Source: Ruminococcus sp. (lineage in GTDB: Bacteria; Bacillota; Clostridia; Oscillospirales; Ruminococcaceae). From it: a stretch of DNA of 64,000 nt. The notes beneath the pieces are model-generated. The model saw nothing but the letters and a program-made list of their open reading frames with translations. It ran no database searches and was not told the origin of the DNA. The DNA is taken from contig JAFQHO010000046.1 of the NCBI GenBank assembly GCA_017397925.1, positions 44,082 through 108,081 of the forward strand. The letters run 5' to 3'. A program made the translations under genes and the position numbers. Positions 33,209-41,948 of this stretch are shown one piece after another. How positions within the stretch are numbered: position 1 is the first letter of the stretch; the number at the start of each line of letters is the position of its first letter.

Positions 33209-33781
33209 TCAGATATTATCGGATATATCTGACAAATATGAACTTTTTATATCATTTTTTACCTTATTTCTTATTGATGGATGCAAGAAACTTATAATGT
33301 TGGAAACCACTTTTTCATTCGGAACAAAAATCAAACGAGTATTACCATAAGCCTCATGGGGAAAATCCGCATAGTATTCGTGTTCAACAATATTATCCGT
33401 AGCAAATACAACAGTCATATCCGAAGTTTCCTCAGGAGTTTCAGCGGTATATTTACCGAAAGCGGTAAACTTTCCTACAGAAACAGACAGCATTTCCTTA
33501 CGCTTTGTCTGTGCAATAATTTTATCAATATCTAACTCACCATTTGTAAATGTATATTCATATTCGACCTTTGTATTTCTAAAAAGGAAATACGTACCAA
33601 ACCCGGCGCCAATAGCAGCAAGAAAAAATACAAATGAAATAATTCCTCTGCCTAATGTTAGAATACCGAGACCGAATAAAGCTATGCAAGCAAATAACCC
33701 TATAAATACAAGAGCAAAATTTTTTATTCTGTCTGCACCCGTTGGTTTGTTTTTAACAAGCTGTTCTGCAAAATTATCCAT
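33209..33781 (-). CDS. membrane protein with two N-terminal helices, unknown function
   Basis: 190 residues. Two hydrophobic segments (about 22-45 and 48-68) are followed by a soluble C-terminal domain (about 75-180) with EYTFTNGELDIDKIIAQTKRKEMLSVSVGKFTAFGKY. This is the arrangement of a family common in Clostridia (DUF6106-like, recalled without certainty) in which a PH-like domain follows two helices. AAGGAG serves the ATG. It is followed by nnr at 76 bp, so the two may be co-transcribed. Confidence 0.65.
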   Translation of the reverse strand: MDNFAEQLVKNKPTGADRIKNFALVFIGLFACIALFGLGILTLGRGIISFVFFLAAIGAGFGTYFLFRNTKVEYEYTFTNGELDIDKIIAQTKRKEMLSVSVGKFTAFGKYTAETPEETSDMTVVFATDNIVEHEYYADFPHEAYGNTRLIFVPNEKVVSNIISFLHPSIRNKVKNDIKSSYLSDISDNI

Positions 33782-33880
33782 ATTTTTTTCTCCTTGATTT
33801 TATAATTTATACTACATATACTATCATATCACATTTCTTTGGAAATTTCAATAATAAAAAGAAAAATTTTCAGAAAATAC

Positions 33881-33909
33881 TTGATTTTTTTTAAATATAC
33901 TGATATAAT
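33881..33909 (+). promoter_or_regulatory. sigma-A promoter of the pheS T-box transcript
   Basis: TTGATT (33881-33886), a 17-bp spacer and TATAAT (33904-33909). Confidence 0.7.
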
Positions 33910-33913
33910 ATAA

Positions 33914-34160
33914 GTAATGCTAAACTCAATGACTGAGAGAGTAGGCTGAGAATGAAGTCCACAGAGAGGAACATATTGGTGGGAATGTTCTGACAGAGTA
34001 TCAGTTGAAGTTCACTCACGAGAGGCGGTGTTGAAAGGCAACTAAGCTGTGTAGATACTGACGCAAGTCTGCGTTAAAGACAAGAGAGTGTCGGCTCTCC
34101 CGAAAATGGGTGGTATAACAAGTTAGTCTTGTCCTGTTTGGGATGGGACTCTTTTTTATT
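33914..34160 (+). promoter_or_regulatory. T-box leader of pheS (phenylalanine specifier)
   Basis: A leader of about 245 bases with the layout of a T-box riboswitch. The specifier codon is probably TTC (34011-34013, in GTTGAAGTTCACTC), which codes for Phe and is followed by a purine. The T-box core TGGGTGGTA (34107-34115) lies just before the terminator. Uncharged tRNA-Phe should bind the specifier and the core and allow read-through into pheS. The exact stem I pairing was not worked out. This accounts for the gap between 33782 and 34192. Confidence 0.85.
34125..34158 (+). terminator. T-box regulatory terminator
   Basis: AGTCTTGTCC (34125-34134) pairs with the complementary arm ending GGGACT (34140-34150) with G-U pairs, followed by CTTTTTT. 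It is the default stop that charged tRNA leaves in place. Confidence 0.8.
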
Positions 34161-34192
34161 TCGGCACAAATAAATTTACAGGAGTGATTTTT

Positions 34193-35221
34193 TTGAAAGA
34201 ACAGCTTGAAAAAATTGAAGCGCTGGCAAAGCAGGAACTTGAATCCTGCACACAAATCAAGGAGCTTGACGATTTAAGAGTCAAGTATCTGGGAAAAAAA
34301 GGTGAGCTTACTGCTATTTTAAAGCAGATGGGTAAGCTTTCCGCTGAAGAAAGACCTGTTATAGGACAACTTGCAAACCAGGTAAGAGCAGATATTGAAG
34401 AAGCTCTCAGCACAAAGCTTGCTACATTAAAGGCAAATGCACAGGCTGAACAGCTTAAATCCGAAACAATAGATATAACCCTTCCCGGAAAGACAGCACC
34501 TATGGGTAAACTTCATCCTCTCACTAAGGTTGAAAATGAAATCCGTGAAATATTTATGGGTATGGGATTTGATATTGCAGATGGCCCTGAGGTTGACGAT
34601 GATTACCACGTATTTGAGGCACTTAATCTCCCTCCTGATCACCCTGCAAGAGATACACAGGATACATTCTATATCGAGGGAACAGATGAAACAGTTCTCC
34701 TCCGTACTCAGACTTCTTCCGTACAAGTTCACGTAATGGAAACACAGAAACCTCCGATTCGTATAATTTCACCCGGTCGTGTATTCCGTTCCGACGCTGT
34801 AGATGCTACACATTCACCTCTTTTCCACCAGATTGAGGGACTTGTAATTGATAAGGGAATCAAAATGAGCGACCTTAAGGGTACTCTTGAAATGCTTATG
34901 AAGAAGCTTTACGGCAACGACTGCAAGCTTCGTTTCCGTCCTCACCACTTCCCATTCACAGAGCCTTCCTGCGAGGTCGATATAAGCTGCTTCAACTGCG
35001 GTGGCTGCGGATGTTCTATGTGCAAGGACGAGGGATATATCGAGCTTCTCGGTGCAGGTATGGTACATCCTAAGGTGCTTGAAAATTGCGGAATCGACAG
35101 CACAGTATATTCTGGATTTGCATTTGGTCTTGGTCTGGAGCGTATGGTTATGGGGCGTTATGACATCAATGACCTTCGTCTGCTTTACGAGAACGATGTT
35201 CGTTTCTTGGAGCAGTTCTAA
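34193..35221 (+). CDS. pheS: phenylalanine-tRNA ligase alpha subunit
   Basis: 342 residues from a TTG at 34193 (AGGAGTG at 34180-34186), giving the family-typical start MKEQLEKIE; an in-frame GTG at 34184 overlaps the site and would add three residues. Coiled-coil N-terminus, then the class II core: RTQTSSVQVHVME (motif 2 region), PGRVFRSDAVDATHSPLFHQIEGLVID, FRPHHFPFTEPSCEVDI, a Cys cluster CFNCGGCGCSMC, and FAFGLGLERMVMGRY (motif 3). It charges tRNA-Phe in an alpha2-beta2 enzyme with PheT. It is controlled by the T-box. Unusually, pheT does not follow at once; an unknown gene lies between. Confidence 0.97.
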   Translation: MKEQLEKIEALAKQELESCTQIKELDDLRVKYLGKKGELTAILKQMGKLSAEERPVIGQLANQVRADIEEALSTKLATLKANAQAEQLKSETIDITLPGKTAPMGKLHPLTKVENEIREIFMGMGFDIADGPEVDDDYHVFEALNLPPDHPARDTQDTFYIEGTDETVLLRTQTSSVQVHVMETQKPPIRIISPGRVFRSDAVDATHSPLFHQIEGLVIDKGIKMSDLKGTLEMLMKKLYGNDCKLRFRPHHFPFTEPSCEVDISCFNCGGCGCSMCKDEGYIELLGAGMVHPKVLENCGIDSTVYSGFAFGLGLERMVMGRYDINDLRLLYENDVRFLEQF

Positions 35222-35292
35222 CTAAAATCAACCTTATAAATATATTATTATGAATATTTTCTTTGTTAAAAAATAAAAATATATCAAATTCG

Positions 35293-35330
35293 TGTCTGTT
35301 TTTTCATTTTCATTTGAATGTATATATAGA
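35293..35330 (+). promoter_or_regulatory. TGTC...TATATATAGA motif before the gene inserted in pheST
   Basis: TGTCTGTTTTT (35293-35303), 14 bases, ATGTATATATAGA (35318-35330). Apart from one base of spacing it is a near copy of 17513-17551, including the upstream AAAAATATATCAAA. It suggests that the inserted gene, and perhaps pheT, is transcribed separately and with the solute-binding gene. Confidence 0.45.
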
Positions 35331-35432
35331 AGGAAAAATAGATACAAAACTAAGGTAATATCACACAGAGACTTTGCAGAATATACTTAGTTATATTCAA
35401 AACATTTTCATTATGGGGATAGGGGAAATGAT

Positions 35433-36074
35433 ATGAAGAATAGGGAAGTTTTTTATATTGTCGAGTATATAATTATAATTGTATTATTTGTCATATTGGG
35501 TTCATTTGATGAAAAATCAAAAGGCATTGCAATCATAATAGTTTTATTATTATCAATTTTTCTTATATATAACAAATTTTCTATCAGTAGTCCATCAAAC
35601 ACAAATCGAAAAGAACTGTTGGAACAATTAGGATTAGGCGATGAAGCCGAATTTAAACAATTTCTTTCTGAGTGTGAAGTTATTATTCATAACAAGCTTT
35701 ATGTAAAAGAAGACACAGTTATAAATATCGATACAAATAAAATATATAATCTATACGAAATAACAGAAATGAAAAAGAATCAGCAGTATCATCGACATCA
35801 TGTATTAAGCTACGATACATACAGTTTGTTAATTATAGCAGAAACAACATCTGATTATCTTGATTTTGATACAAGTAAAAACGCCCGCGATTGTGCATAT
35901 CTGCTTTTAAGTCGTAAAATCTCTGAAAGCAACAAAAATTATGACATTGAGATGTGTGCTGATATTTCAAGCAATATGCCTGCATATTCCGCTAATGAAT
36001 ATGAAGGCATGATTATGGATGAAGAAGATATAAAAAACAAGGAAAACAGAAATGACTGGCTCGGCAGTGTATAA
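35433..36074 (+). CDS. unknown two-helix membrane protein between pheS and pheT
   Basis: 213 residues. Two hydrophobic segments (about 6-24 and 29-48) then a soluble, charged C-terminal domain (about 55-213) with EEDTVINIDTNKIYNLYEITEMKKNQQYHRHHVLS and a His/Tyr-rich middle. I do not recognise it. A GGGG-type ribosome site precedes the ATG. It starts 211 bp after pheS behind its own promoter-like motif, and pheT starts 29 bp after its stop. Base use is more AT-rich than in pheS or pheT, so it may be a late insertion into the pheST operon. Confidence 0.65.
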   Translation: MKNREVFYIVEYIIIIVLFVILGSFDEKSKGIAIIIVLLLSIFLIYNKFSISSPSNTNRKELLEQLGLGDEAEFKQFLSECEVIIHNKLYVKEDTVINIDTNKIYNLYEITEMKKNQQYHRHHVLSYDTYSLLIIAETTSDYLDFDTSKNARDCAYLLLSRKISESNKNYDIEMCADISSNMPAYSANEYEGMIMDEEDIKNKENRNDWLGSV

Positions 36075-36103
36075 CTGCAATAAATTTAACGGAGGTTATT
36101 CAG

Positions 36104-38560
36104 ATGAATTTATCTATGAAATGGCTCGGCGATTATGTAAAAGCCGATATGCCTATAAAAGATTATTGTCACGCTCTTACAATGAGTGGTTCAAAAGTAG
36201 AGGGTTATGAAGTTGAGGGAGAGAAGATTTCCAAAGTTGTAATAGGAAAAATTCTCTCAAAAGTACCTCACGAAAATGCTGATGCTCTCTTTGTATGTCA
36301 GGTTGAAGTAGGTGCAGAAGCTCCCATTCAAATTGTTACAAATGCGAAAAATGTCAAGGAGGGGGATATTGTTCCTGTTGCTCTTGACGGTGCTACACTT
36401 CCTGAGGGAAAAATCAAGAAGGGCAAATTAAGAGGCGTTGAAAGCTTCGGTATGTTCTGCGGACTTGATACTCTCGGACTTACAATAAATGATTTTCCTT
36501 ATGCAGACCCGGATGGCGTTCTTGTAATTGAAGAAGAATGCGAAATAGGGCAGGATATTCACCATGCACTTGGCCTTAATGACACATCAGTTGAGTTTGA
36601 GATTACATCAAACCGCCCTGACTGCCTCAGTGTAATCGGTCTTGCAAGAGAAACAGCAGCAACATATAATCTTCCTCTTACAGTAAAAGAGCCTGAATTC
36701 AAGGGCATTGACGGCGATATTAATGAGATGCTGAAAGTTGACATTCATAATACAGAGAAGTGTCAGCGTTACTGTGCAGGTATTGTAAAGAATGTAAAAA
36801 TCGGACCTTCTCCCCGTTGGATGAGAGAAAGACTTCGTGCAAGCGGTGTTCGTCCTATCAATAACTTCGTTGATATTACAAACTATGTAATGCTCGAATA
36901 TGGTCAGCCTATGCACGCATTTGACCTCCGATATGTTGAGGGAGGTCATATCAATGTAAGAAACGCTGTAAACGGCGAAAAGATTATGACTCTTGACGGA
37001 GTAGAGCGTGAGCTTACAGAGGATATGCTTGTAATTGCTGACGAGAAAAAGCCCGTTGCCGTTGCCGGCGTTATGGGCGGAGAGTACAGTGGAATTATGG
37101 AAGATACAACAACAGTTGTATTTGAATCCGCTTATTTTGAACCTTCACAGGTTCGCCGTACTTCAAAGAACCTTAAATTAAAGTCAGACGCTTCTTCACG
37201 CTACGAAAAGGGTGTTGACCGTCTTATCTCCATGACTTGTCTCAAGCGTGCATTTGAGCTTGTTGAGGAACTTGGTGCTGGTGAGGTTATAAAAACTGTA
37301 ATCGACTGCGATTACACAGATAAGACACCTGCTTCTGTTGATTTTGATTCCGCTTGGATAAATGAATTCCTCGGAACAGATATCCCCGAAGCTGATATGA
37401 TTGATTACCTCAACCGCCTTGGCTTTGAAGTTAAAGACGGCAAAGCAATTGCACCCTCATTCCGTATTGACATTGAATGCCGTGCTGATATTGCTGAAGA
37501 AGTTGCAAGAATTTATGGCTACAATAATATTCCCTCAACTGATTTCAGAGGAGTTGCAAAGGCTGAATTTACAGAAGAGCAGAAGTTTGTACGTACATTA
37601 AGAAACACATCTGCATCACTTGGTGGATATGAAATTGCAACATATTCATTCGTTTCACCTAAATATTTTGATAAAATAAAACTTTCCGAGGACAGCAAGC
37701 TCCGCAAGGTAGTAAAAATTGTAAATCCTCTTGGTGAGGATACAAGCGTTATGAGAACAACAACAATTCCATCAATGCTTGATGTACTTTCATTCAACTA
37801 CAACAACCGCAACGAAAAAGCTTGCCTTTTCGAAATTTCAAAGGAATATATTCCCGTTGACGAAAAGCGTAATTATGAGGGCGATGAGGCTATTCTCGTA
37901 AACAGCGGAAAGCTTCGCCACGAGTACAAATATCAGCTTCCTGATGAGCCACAGCGCCTTACAATCGGTATGTATGGCGGCAATTCTGATTTCTACACAT
38001 TAAAGGGTATGGTTGAGCAGATTTTTGCTGAGATCAATATCAGCGATGTTGAGTATATCCGTGCAAATGACTGTGATATATTTGATGAGAAATCAGCACT
38101 CCATCCTGGAAGAAGTGCAGTTATCATAAAGGACGGCAAATATCTCGGAATTATGGGTGAGATTCACCCAGAGGTTCAGGAGAATTACAAGCTTGGAGTA
38201 AAGACATACGTTGCAAAGCTTAATATTCCTGAAATGCTTGAACTTTCATGTGATGAGATTTCTTACAAGCCATTGCCTAAGTTCCCTGCTTCAACTCGTG
38301 ATTTAAGTGTTATTGTTGATGACGAAGTGCCTGTTGCTGAGATTGAAAAGGCAATTCGTGGGGCAGTAGGCAAAATTCTTGAAAAAGTTACACTTTTTGA
38401 CGTATACAAGGGAAAGCAGATTGAGGACGGCAAGAAGTCCGTTTCTTATTCAATCTCTATGCGTTCACACGAAGGTACACTTACAGACGAACAGGCTGAC
38501 GGTGCAATGAAAAAAGCACTTAAAGCCCTTGCTGCAATCGGAGCTGAACTGAGAATGTAA
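36104..38560 (+). CDS. pheT: phenylalanine-tRNA ligase beta subunit
   Basis: 818 residues, full length. An N-terminal tRNA-binding EMAP-like domain (about 40-150, VGKILSKVPHENADALFVCQVEVG variant with KLRGVESFGMFCG), B3/B4 editing domain (about 210-370), B5 (about 400-470, FRIDIECRADIAEEVARIYGYNNI), a class II-like inactive core (about 480-690) and a C-terminal anticodon-binding fold (about 725-818, PKFPASTRDLSVIVDDEVPVAEIE). With PheS it charges tRNA-Phe and clears mischarged tyrosine. GGAGGT serves the ATG. Its stop overlaps the next start by one base. Confidence 0.97.
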   Translation: MNLSMKWLGDYVKADMPIKDYCHALTMSGSKVEGYEVEGEKISKVVIGKILSKVPHENADALFVCQVEVGAEAPIQIVTNAKNVKEGDIVPVALDGATLPEGKIKKGKLRGVESFGMFCGLDTLGLTINDFPYADPDGVLVIEEECEIGQDIHHALGLNDTSVEFEITSNRPDCLSVIGLARETAATYNLPLTVKEPEFKGIDGDINEMLKVDIHNTEKCQRYCAGIVKNVKIGPSPRWMRERLRASGVRPINNFVDITNYVMLEYGQPMHAFDLRYVEGGHINVRNAVNGEKIMTLDGVERELTEDMLVIADEKKPVAVAGVMGGEYSGIMEDTTTVVFESAYFEPSQVRRTSKNLKLKSDASSRYEKGVDRLISMTCLKRAFELVEELGAGEVIKTVIDCDYTDKTPASVDFDSAWINEFLGTDIPEADMIDYLNRLGFEVKDGKAIAPSFRIDIECRADIAEEVARIYGYNNIPSTDFRGVAKAEFTEEQKFVRTLRNTSASLGGYEIATYSFVSPKYFDKIKLSEDSKLRKVVKIVNPLGEDTSVMRTTTIPSMLDVLSFNYNNRNEKACLFEISKEYIPVDEKRNYEGDEAILVNSGKLRHEYKYQLPDEPQRLTIGMYGGNSDFYTLKGMVEQIFAEINISDVEYIRANDCDIFDEKSALHPGRSAVIIKDGKYLGIMGEIHPEVQENYKLGVKTYVAKLNIPEMLELSCDEISYKPLPKFPASTRDLSVIVDDEVPVAEIEKAIRGAVGKILEKVTLFDVYKGKQIEDGKKSVSYSISMRSHEGTLTDEQADGAMKKALKALAAIGAELRM

Positions 38561-38751
38561 TGTGGGAAAGAGATAGAAAAATATTACTTTTCGAAATATT
38601 AATCTGTATTCTAATAATTATCAATACAGCGATTAAAGTATTTCTGAAGAACAGCAAAATTTCAATAGTATTTTTAATTATAGCAATAGTTTTGCTTCTT
38701 TTCCTTGTTGTCTTATACTTTATAGCAAAGAAAAATAATACTAAGAAATAA
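38560..38751 (+). CDS. 63-residue two-helix membrane peptide coupled to pheT
   Basis: 63 residues. The ATG shares its A with the pheT stop (TAATG), so translation is coupled. Two hydrophobic segments (about 9-29 and 36-57) are separated by a short basic turn (FLKNSK) and followed by a Lys-rich end. There is no separate ribosome site and no family I know. The overlap and the terminator directly after it argue that it is real. Confidence 0.55.
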   Translation: MWERDRKILLFEILICILIIINTAIKVFLKNSKISIVFLIIAIVLLLFLVVLYFIAKKNNTKK

Positions 38752-38757
38752 CCAAAA

Positions 38758-38797
38758 AACCGACAATTACAGCGCAAATGCTCTAATTGTCGGTTTT
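38758..38797 (+). terminator. terminator of the pheT transcript
   Basis: AACCGACAATTA and TAATTGTCGGTT form a 12-bp stem with a 14-base loop and a T-run. It ends 3 bases before the repeat element of the next gene. Confidence 0.9.
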
Positions 38798-38799
38798 TC

Positions 38800-38831
38800 T
38801 TCATTTTGTCCACCTTTTATTCATTTTATCC
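38800..38831 (+). promoter_or_regulatory. paired direct repeats, putative activator site (copy B)
   Basis: TTCATTTTGTCC (38800-38811) and TTCATTTTATCC (38820-38831) start 20 bp apart and end one base before the -35 box. Spacing, order and the 13-bp step to the -35 box are identical to copy A at 7829-7860. Confidence 0.65.
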
Positions 38832-38832
38832 G

Positions 38833-38861
38833 TTGACATATATTACAAATTGAATTAAAAT
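38833..38861 (+). promoter_or_regulatory. sigma-A promoter of the second GH43 gene
   Basis: TTGACA (38833-38838), a 17-bp spacer and TAAAAT (38856-38861). Confidence 0.7.
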
Positions 38862-38911
38862 TATATTATAGATTTTGGTTTTAATTTTTGGGTAATTAAT
38901 GAGGTGTTAAA

Positions 38912-41299
38912 ATGATTAAGTCAACAAAGGTATGCAGAGTTATTTCTGCATTGTGTGCTGCGGTATTATGCACAACATCGGCAACTGGAAATCTATCTTC
39001 AAAAGAAAATGCAACAGCGGCTACAACTTCGACAGTTTGCAATCCGATTATGTGGTCAGATGTTCCTGACTGCGATGTAATCAGAGTAGGGGACACATAT
39101 TATATGGTCAGCACTACTATGTATTTTACTCCAGGTGCTCCTATTATGAAGTCAAAAGACCTTGTTTCGTGGGAAATATGCAACTACGTTTACGATACCC
39201 TTGCAAATGGGGATGTACAAAATCTTACTAACGGCAAGCACGACTACGCTCACGGTCAATGGGCAACAAGCCTGCGTTATCACAAAGGTACATATTACGT
39301 CTTTTTCGGAAGCTATGGCACAGGAAAATCATATATCTATAAGACAAATGATATTGAAAATGGCGAGTGGACACGTTCCGAAATCAACGGAATGTATCAC
39401 GATGCATCAATGCTTTTCGATGATGACGGACGAAATTATCTTGTTTACGGCGGCGGTGGAGAAATCCGCATAAAAGAGTTGAATTCTGAAATGACAGGCT
39501 TTAAGTCAGGTGGTGCTGAAAAAATATTATTTAAAACAGGACTTGACAATCTTGCAGGTGAAGGCGCTCATATTCAGAAAATAGGCGATTATTACTATGT
39601 GTTCATTATTGCATGGCCAAGCAGAAGCGGGCGTATTGAGTTAGTTTACAGAAGCAAAGATATATTAGGAAATTACGAGGGTAAAACCATACTTAATTCG
39701 GGAATAGGTACATATGGTTCTGGTGTTGCACAGGGTGGTATCGTTGATACTCCCGACGGTAAGTGGTATGGTATGCTTTTCCAGGATCACGGCTCTGTTG
39801 GTCGTATTCCAGCACTTGTTCCTGTAAATTGGGTGAATGACTGGCCAGAAATGGGTGTAAACGGAAAAGTACCCGTAACATTTGAAATAGAGGGTGAATT
39901 TACAGGCACACAGCTTGCAAAAGATGACGATTTTTCATATTCATCGAACAAACTTGATCTTGTATGGCAATGGAACCACAATCCCGATAATACTGCCTGG
40001 TCTGTAACTGAAAGAGACGGTTATCTTCGCCTCACAAACAAAACCCTTGCTACAAATCTTCTCAATGCGAGAAATACTCTTACACAGCGTACAGAGGGAC
40101 CTGCTTGTTCAAGTGTAGTAAAGCTTGATACAAAGGGAATGAAAGCAGGCGACCACGCAGGATTATCCGCGTTCCAATTCAAATATGGTAACGTTGGTGT
40201 ATACGTTGCAGACAATGGCTCAAAGAAAATCTATATGTCTGAAAATGGTGGATATTCCGGTAGTTCAGCTGTTACAGACAGTTATAATAAGATAATTGAG
40301 GAGGTAAACCTCAATGGTGATGAAATCTATCTTAAAGAAGAATTTACATTTGCTACCGTAAATTCCGATATGAGTTCATCAAATAATATCGATAAGGTTA
40401 AATTTTTCTACTCCTATGACGGTCAGAACTGGACACGTATAGGAAACGAACTTAGTATGTCCTACGATTTAAAGCTATTTACGGGTTACAGAAGCGGTAT
40501 TTACAGCTATGCAACCAAGACAACAGGAGGATATGCTGATATAGATTTCTTTGATTACGAGCGAACACCGTGGAATGAAGCGCAGGTTGTAGAACCTAAT
40601 GAGTTTGGCTGGTACTCTGTAAACGGATTTGAGGGAAGCAGCGATAAATGGACAGGCAGAGGAAGTGCTGTTGTTTCTTCATCATCTGATGCATCATTTG
40701 TTGGAAACAATTCACTTTATGTATCTGAAAGAGAATCTGCTTGGAATGGTGCTACAATTCCGCTAAGCAAGAATATTTACCAAACAGGAGAAAGCTATAG
40801 TTTCAGCGCTAATGTAATGTATTCCGACGGTGAAAATTTGAATAATTTCTTTTTAAAGCTTCAGTACGTTGGCGCAGACGGTGAAACATACTATTCTACA
40901 GTTGCTGAAGGTGCTGCAAGAAAAAATCAATGGATTCAGCTTTCCAATTCTCATTATACAATACCAGATGGTGCAACGGATATGTACTTATATGTTGAAA
41001 CAGAAAGCGGCACAGATTCCTTCTATGTTGATGAAGTTATAACGGCAATAGACGGAACAGGAATACTTGGCGCAGACAAACCAATAAAATTACTATCTGC
41101 TGACCTAAACTTTGACGGTATAATTGATGTGTTCGATTTATGCCTTGCAAGAGAGGGCGCAGAAAACGGATTCGACAGTGCAACTGTTACCAATGTTGCT
41201 GATGTTGACAAAAATGGAGAATTTGATGAAAACGACCTGATACTTATACAGGATTTTCTCTTAGGAAAAATCAATGTATTTACTGAAAATGAAGTCTAA
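38912..41299 (+). CDS. secreted GH43-CBM22-dockerin enzyme (xylosidase/arabinofuranosidase type)
   Basis: 795 residues. Signal peptide about 1-30. GH43 propeller about 40-335: NPIMWSDVPDCDVIRVGDTYYMVSTTMYF holds the base Asp, HDASMLFDDDG the middle Asp and GEGAHIQKIGDYYY the acid Glu; the common PDPD reads PDCD here. A C-terminal beta-sandwich as in GH43 beta-xylosidases lies at about 340-550, a CBM22-like module at about 563-712 (close to that of the enzyme at 4793), and a dockerin at about 728-790 (ADLNFDGIIDVFD, ADVDKNGEFDEND). It should remove xylose or arabinose from xylan while docked on a scaffold. GAGGTG serves the ATG. The promoter shares the repeat element with the other GH43 gene. 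Confidence 0.93.
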   Translation: MIKSTKVCRVISALCAAVLCTTSATGNLSSKENATAATTSTVCNPIMWSDVPDCDVIRVGDTYYMVSTTMYFTPGAPIMKSKDLVSWEICNYVYDTLANGDVQNLTNGKHDYAHGQWATSLRYHKGTYYVFFGSYGTGKSYIYKTNDIENGEWTRSEINGMYHDASMLFDDDGRNYLVYGGGGEIRIKELNSEMTGFKSGGAEKILFKTGLDNLAGEGAHIQKIGDYYYVFIIAWPSRSGRIELVYRSKDILGNYEGKTILNSGIGTYGSGVAQGGIVDTPDGKWYGMLFQDHGSVGRIPALVPVNWVNDWPEMGVNGKVPVTFEIEGEFTGTQLAKDDDFSYSSNKLDLVWQWNHNPDNTAWSVTERDGYLRLTNKTLATNLLNARNTLTQRTEGPACSSVVKLDTKGMKAGDHAGLSAFQFKYGNVGVYVADNGSKKIYMSENGGYSGSSAVTDSYNKIIEEVNLNGDEIYLKEEFTFATVNSDMSSSNNIDKVKFFYSYDGQNWTRIGNELSMSYDLKLFTGYRSGIYSYATKTTGGYADIDFFDYERTPWNEAQVVEPNEFGWYSVNGFEGSSDKWTGRGSAVVSSSSDASFVGNNSLYVSERESAWNGATIPLSKNIYQTGESYSFSANVMYSDGENLNNFFLKLQYVGADGETYYSTVAEGAARKNQWIQLSNSHYTIPDGATDMYLYVETESGTDSFYVDEVITAIDGTGILGADKPIKLLSADLNFDGIIDVFDLCLAREGAENGFDSATVTNVADVDKNGEFDENDLILIQDFLLGKINVFTENEV

Positions 41300-41327
41300 T
41301 ATAGATCTCAGAAAAAAATAAAATGTT

Positions 41328-41380
41328 AAATCCACATCATACAAAGCCAAAGTTATACATTGTATGATGTGGATTTTTGT
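41328..41380. terminator. bidirectional terminator between converging genes
   Basis: A perfect 17-bp stem (41328-41344 with 41360-41376) around a 15-base loop, with TTTTTGTTTT after it on the plus strand. The facing gene stops at 41382. Confidence 0.9.
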
Positions 41381-41381
41381 T

Positions 41382-41948
41382 TTATGATAAATCAAGAGTT
41401 GTAATTCCGAGGTTTAACAATTCTTTCTGGAAATTCTGGAAAAGGCGAATCCTTTTCTTTTTAGGGAATTTCTCAGCCTCATTGAAATATATCCTTAACT
41501 CTATCAAAGGGGATTTGAAAACAAAATATGGCGGATTAGCGGTAATATCCCGTTCGCCGCGTTCAAACAGATTCCAGTCAAAAGTTGAATAATCGTTAAA
41601 AATAATCTGTCGATTATCAATAGTTCTGATATCAGAATAGTTTTTGCAGAAAGGATTCCAGAATTTAAATTTATATTCATTTTCGGGTTCGCCGATTTCA
41701 TATCCCAGTGCTTCTGTCAATTTGTTTTTGAGAGATTCGTACCACGAATCCCACAATTCATCTGGCATTTCGCCGTATATCTGTATTCCGCCCGGTTCGA
41801 CAGATGCGGAAATATCAATATTATCACCAACCCAATGGGGATAATTATCATTGCACCAGTAAGGCATAGAGCGATATACAACACTAATTTTCTCCCATAC
41901 TTCTTTGGGTGCGGAGTAATGTATATTCAAACAAACATCATGTATCAT
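41382..41948 (-). CDS. unknown protein, possibly immunity-like
   Basis: 188 residues, soluble, rich in Trp and Tyr. It contains HWVGDNIDISASVEPGGIQIYGEMPDELWDSWYESLKNKLTEALGYEIGEPENEYKF. I recall this block from proteins encoded beside polymorphic-toxin immunity genes, but cannot name a family with confidence. It overlaps the upstream gene by 11 bases, so the two are co-translated. No toxin gene is next to it here. Confidence 0.6.
   Translation of the reverse strand: MIHDVCLNIHYSAPKEVWEKISVVYRSMPYWCNDNYPHWVGDNIDISASVEPGGIQIYGEMPDELWDSWYESLKNKLTEALGYEIGEPENEYKFKFWNPFCKNYSDIRTIDNRQIIFNDYSTFDWNLFERGERDITANPPYFVFKSPLIELRIYFNEAEKFPKKKRIRLFQNFQKELLNLGITTLDLS

Noticed and set aside
33914-34160. Considered as a tRNA or other non-T-box riboswitch
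   Set aside because: No cloverleaf is seen. The specifier TTC, the TGGGTGGTA core, the terminator and the pheS gene downstream all fit a T-box.
35293-35330. Considered as an ordinary sigma-A promoter
   Set aside because: No -35 box is found 16-18 bp before the TATATA block, while the match to 17513-17551 covers two separate blocks.
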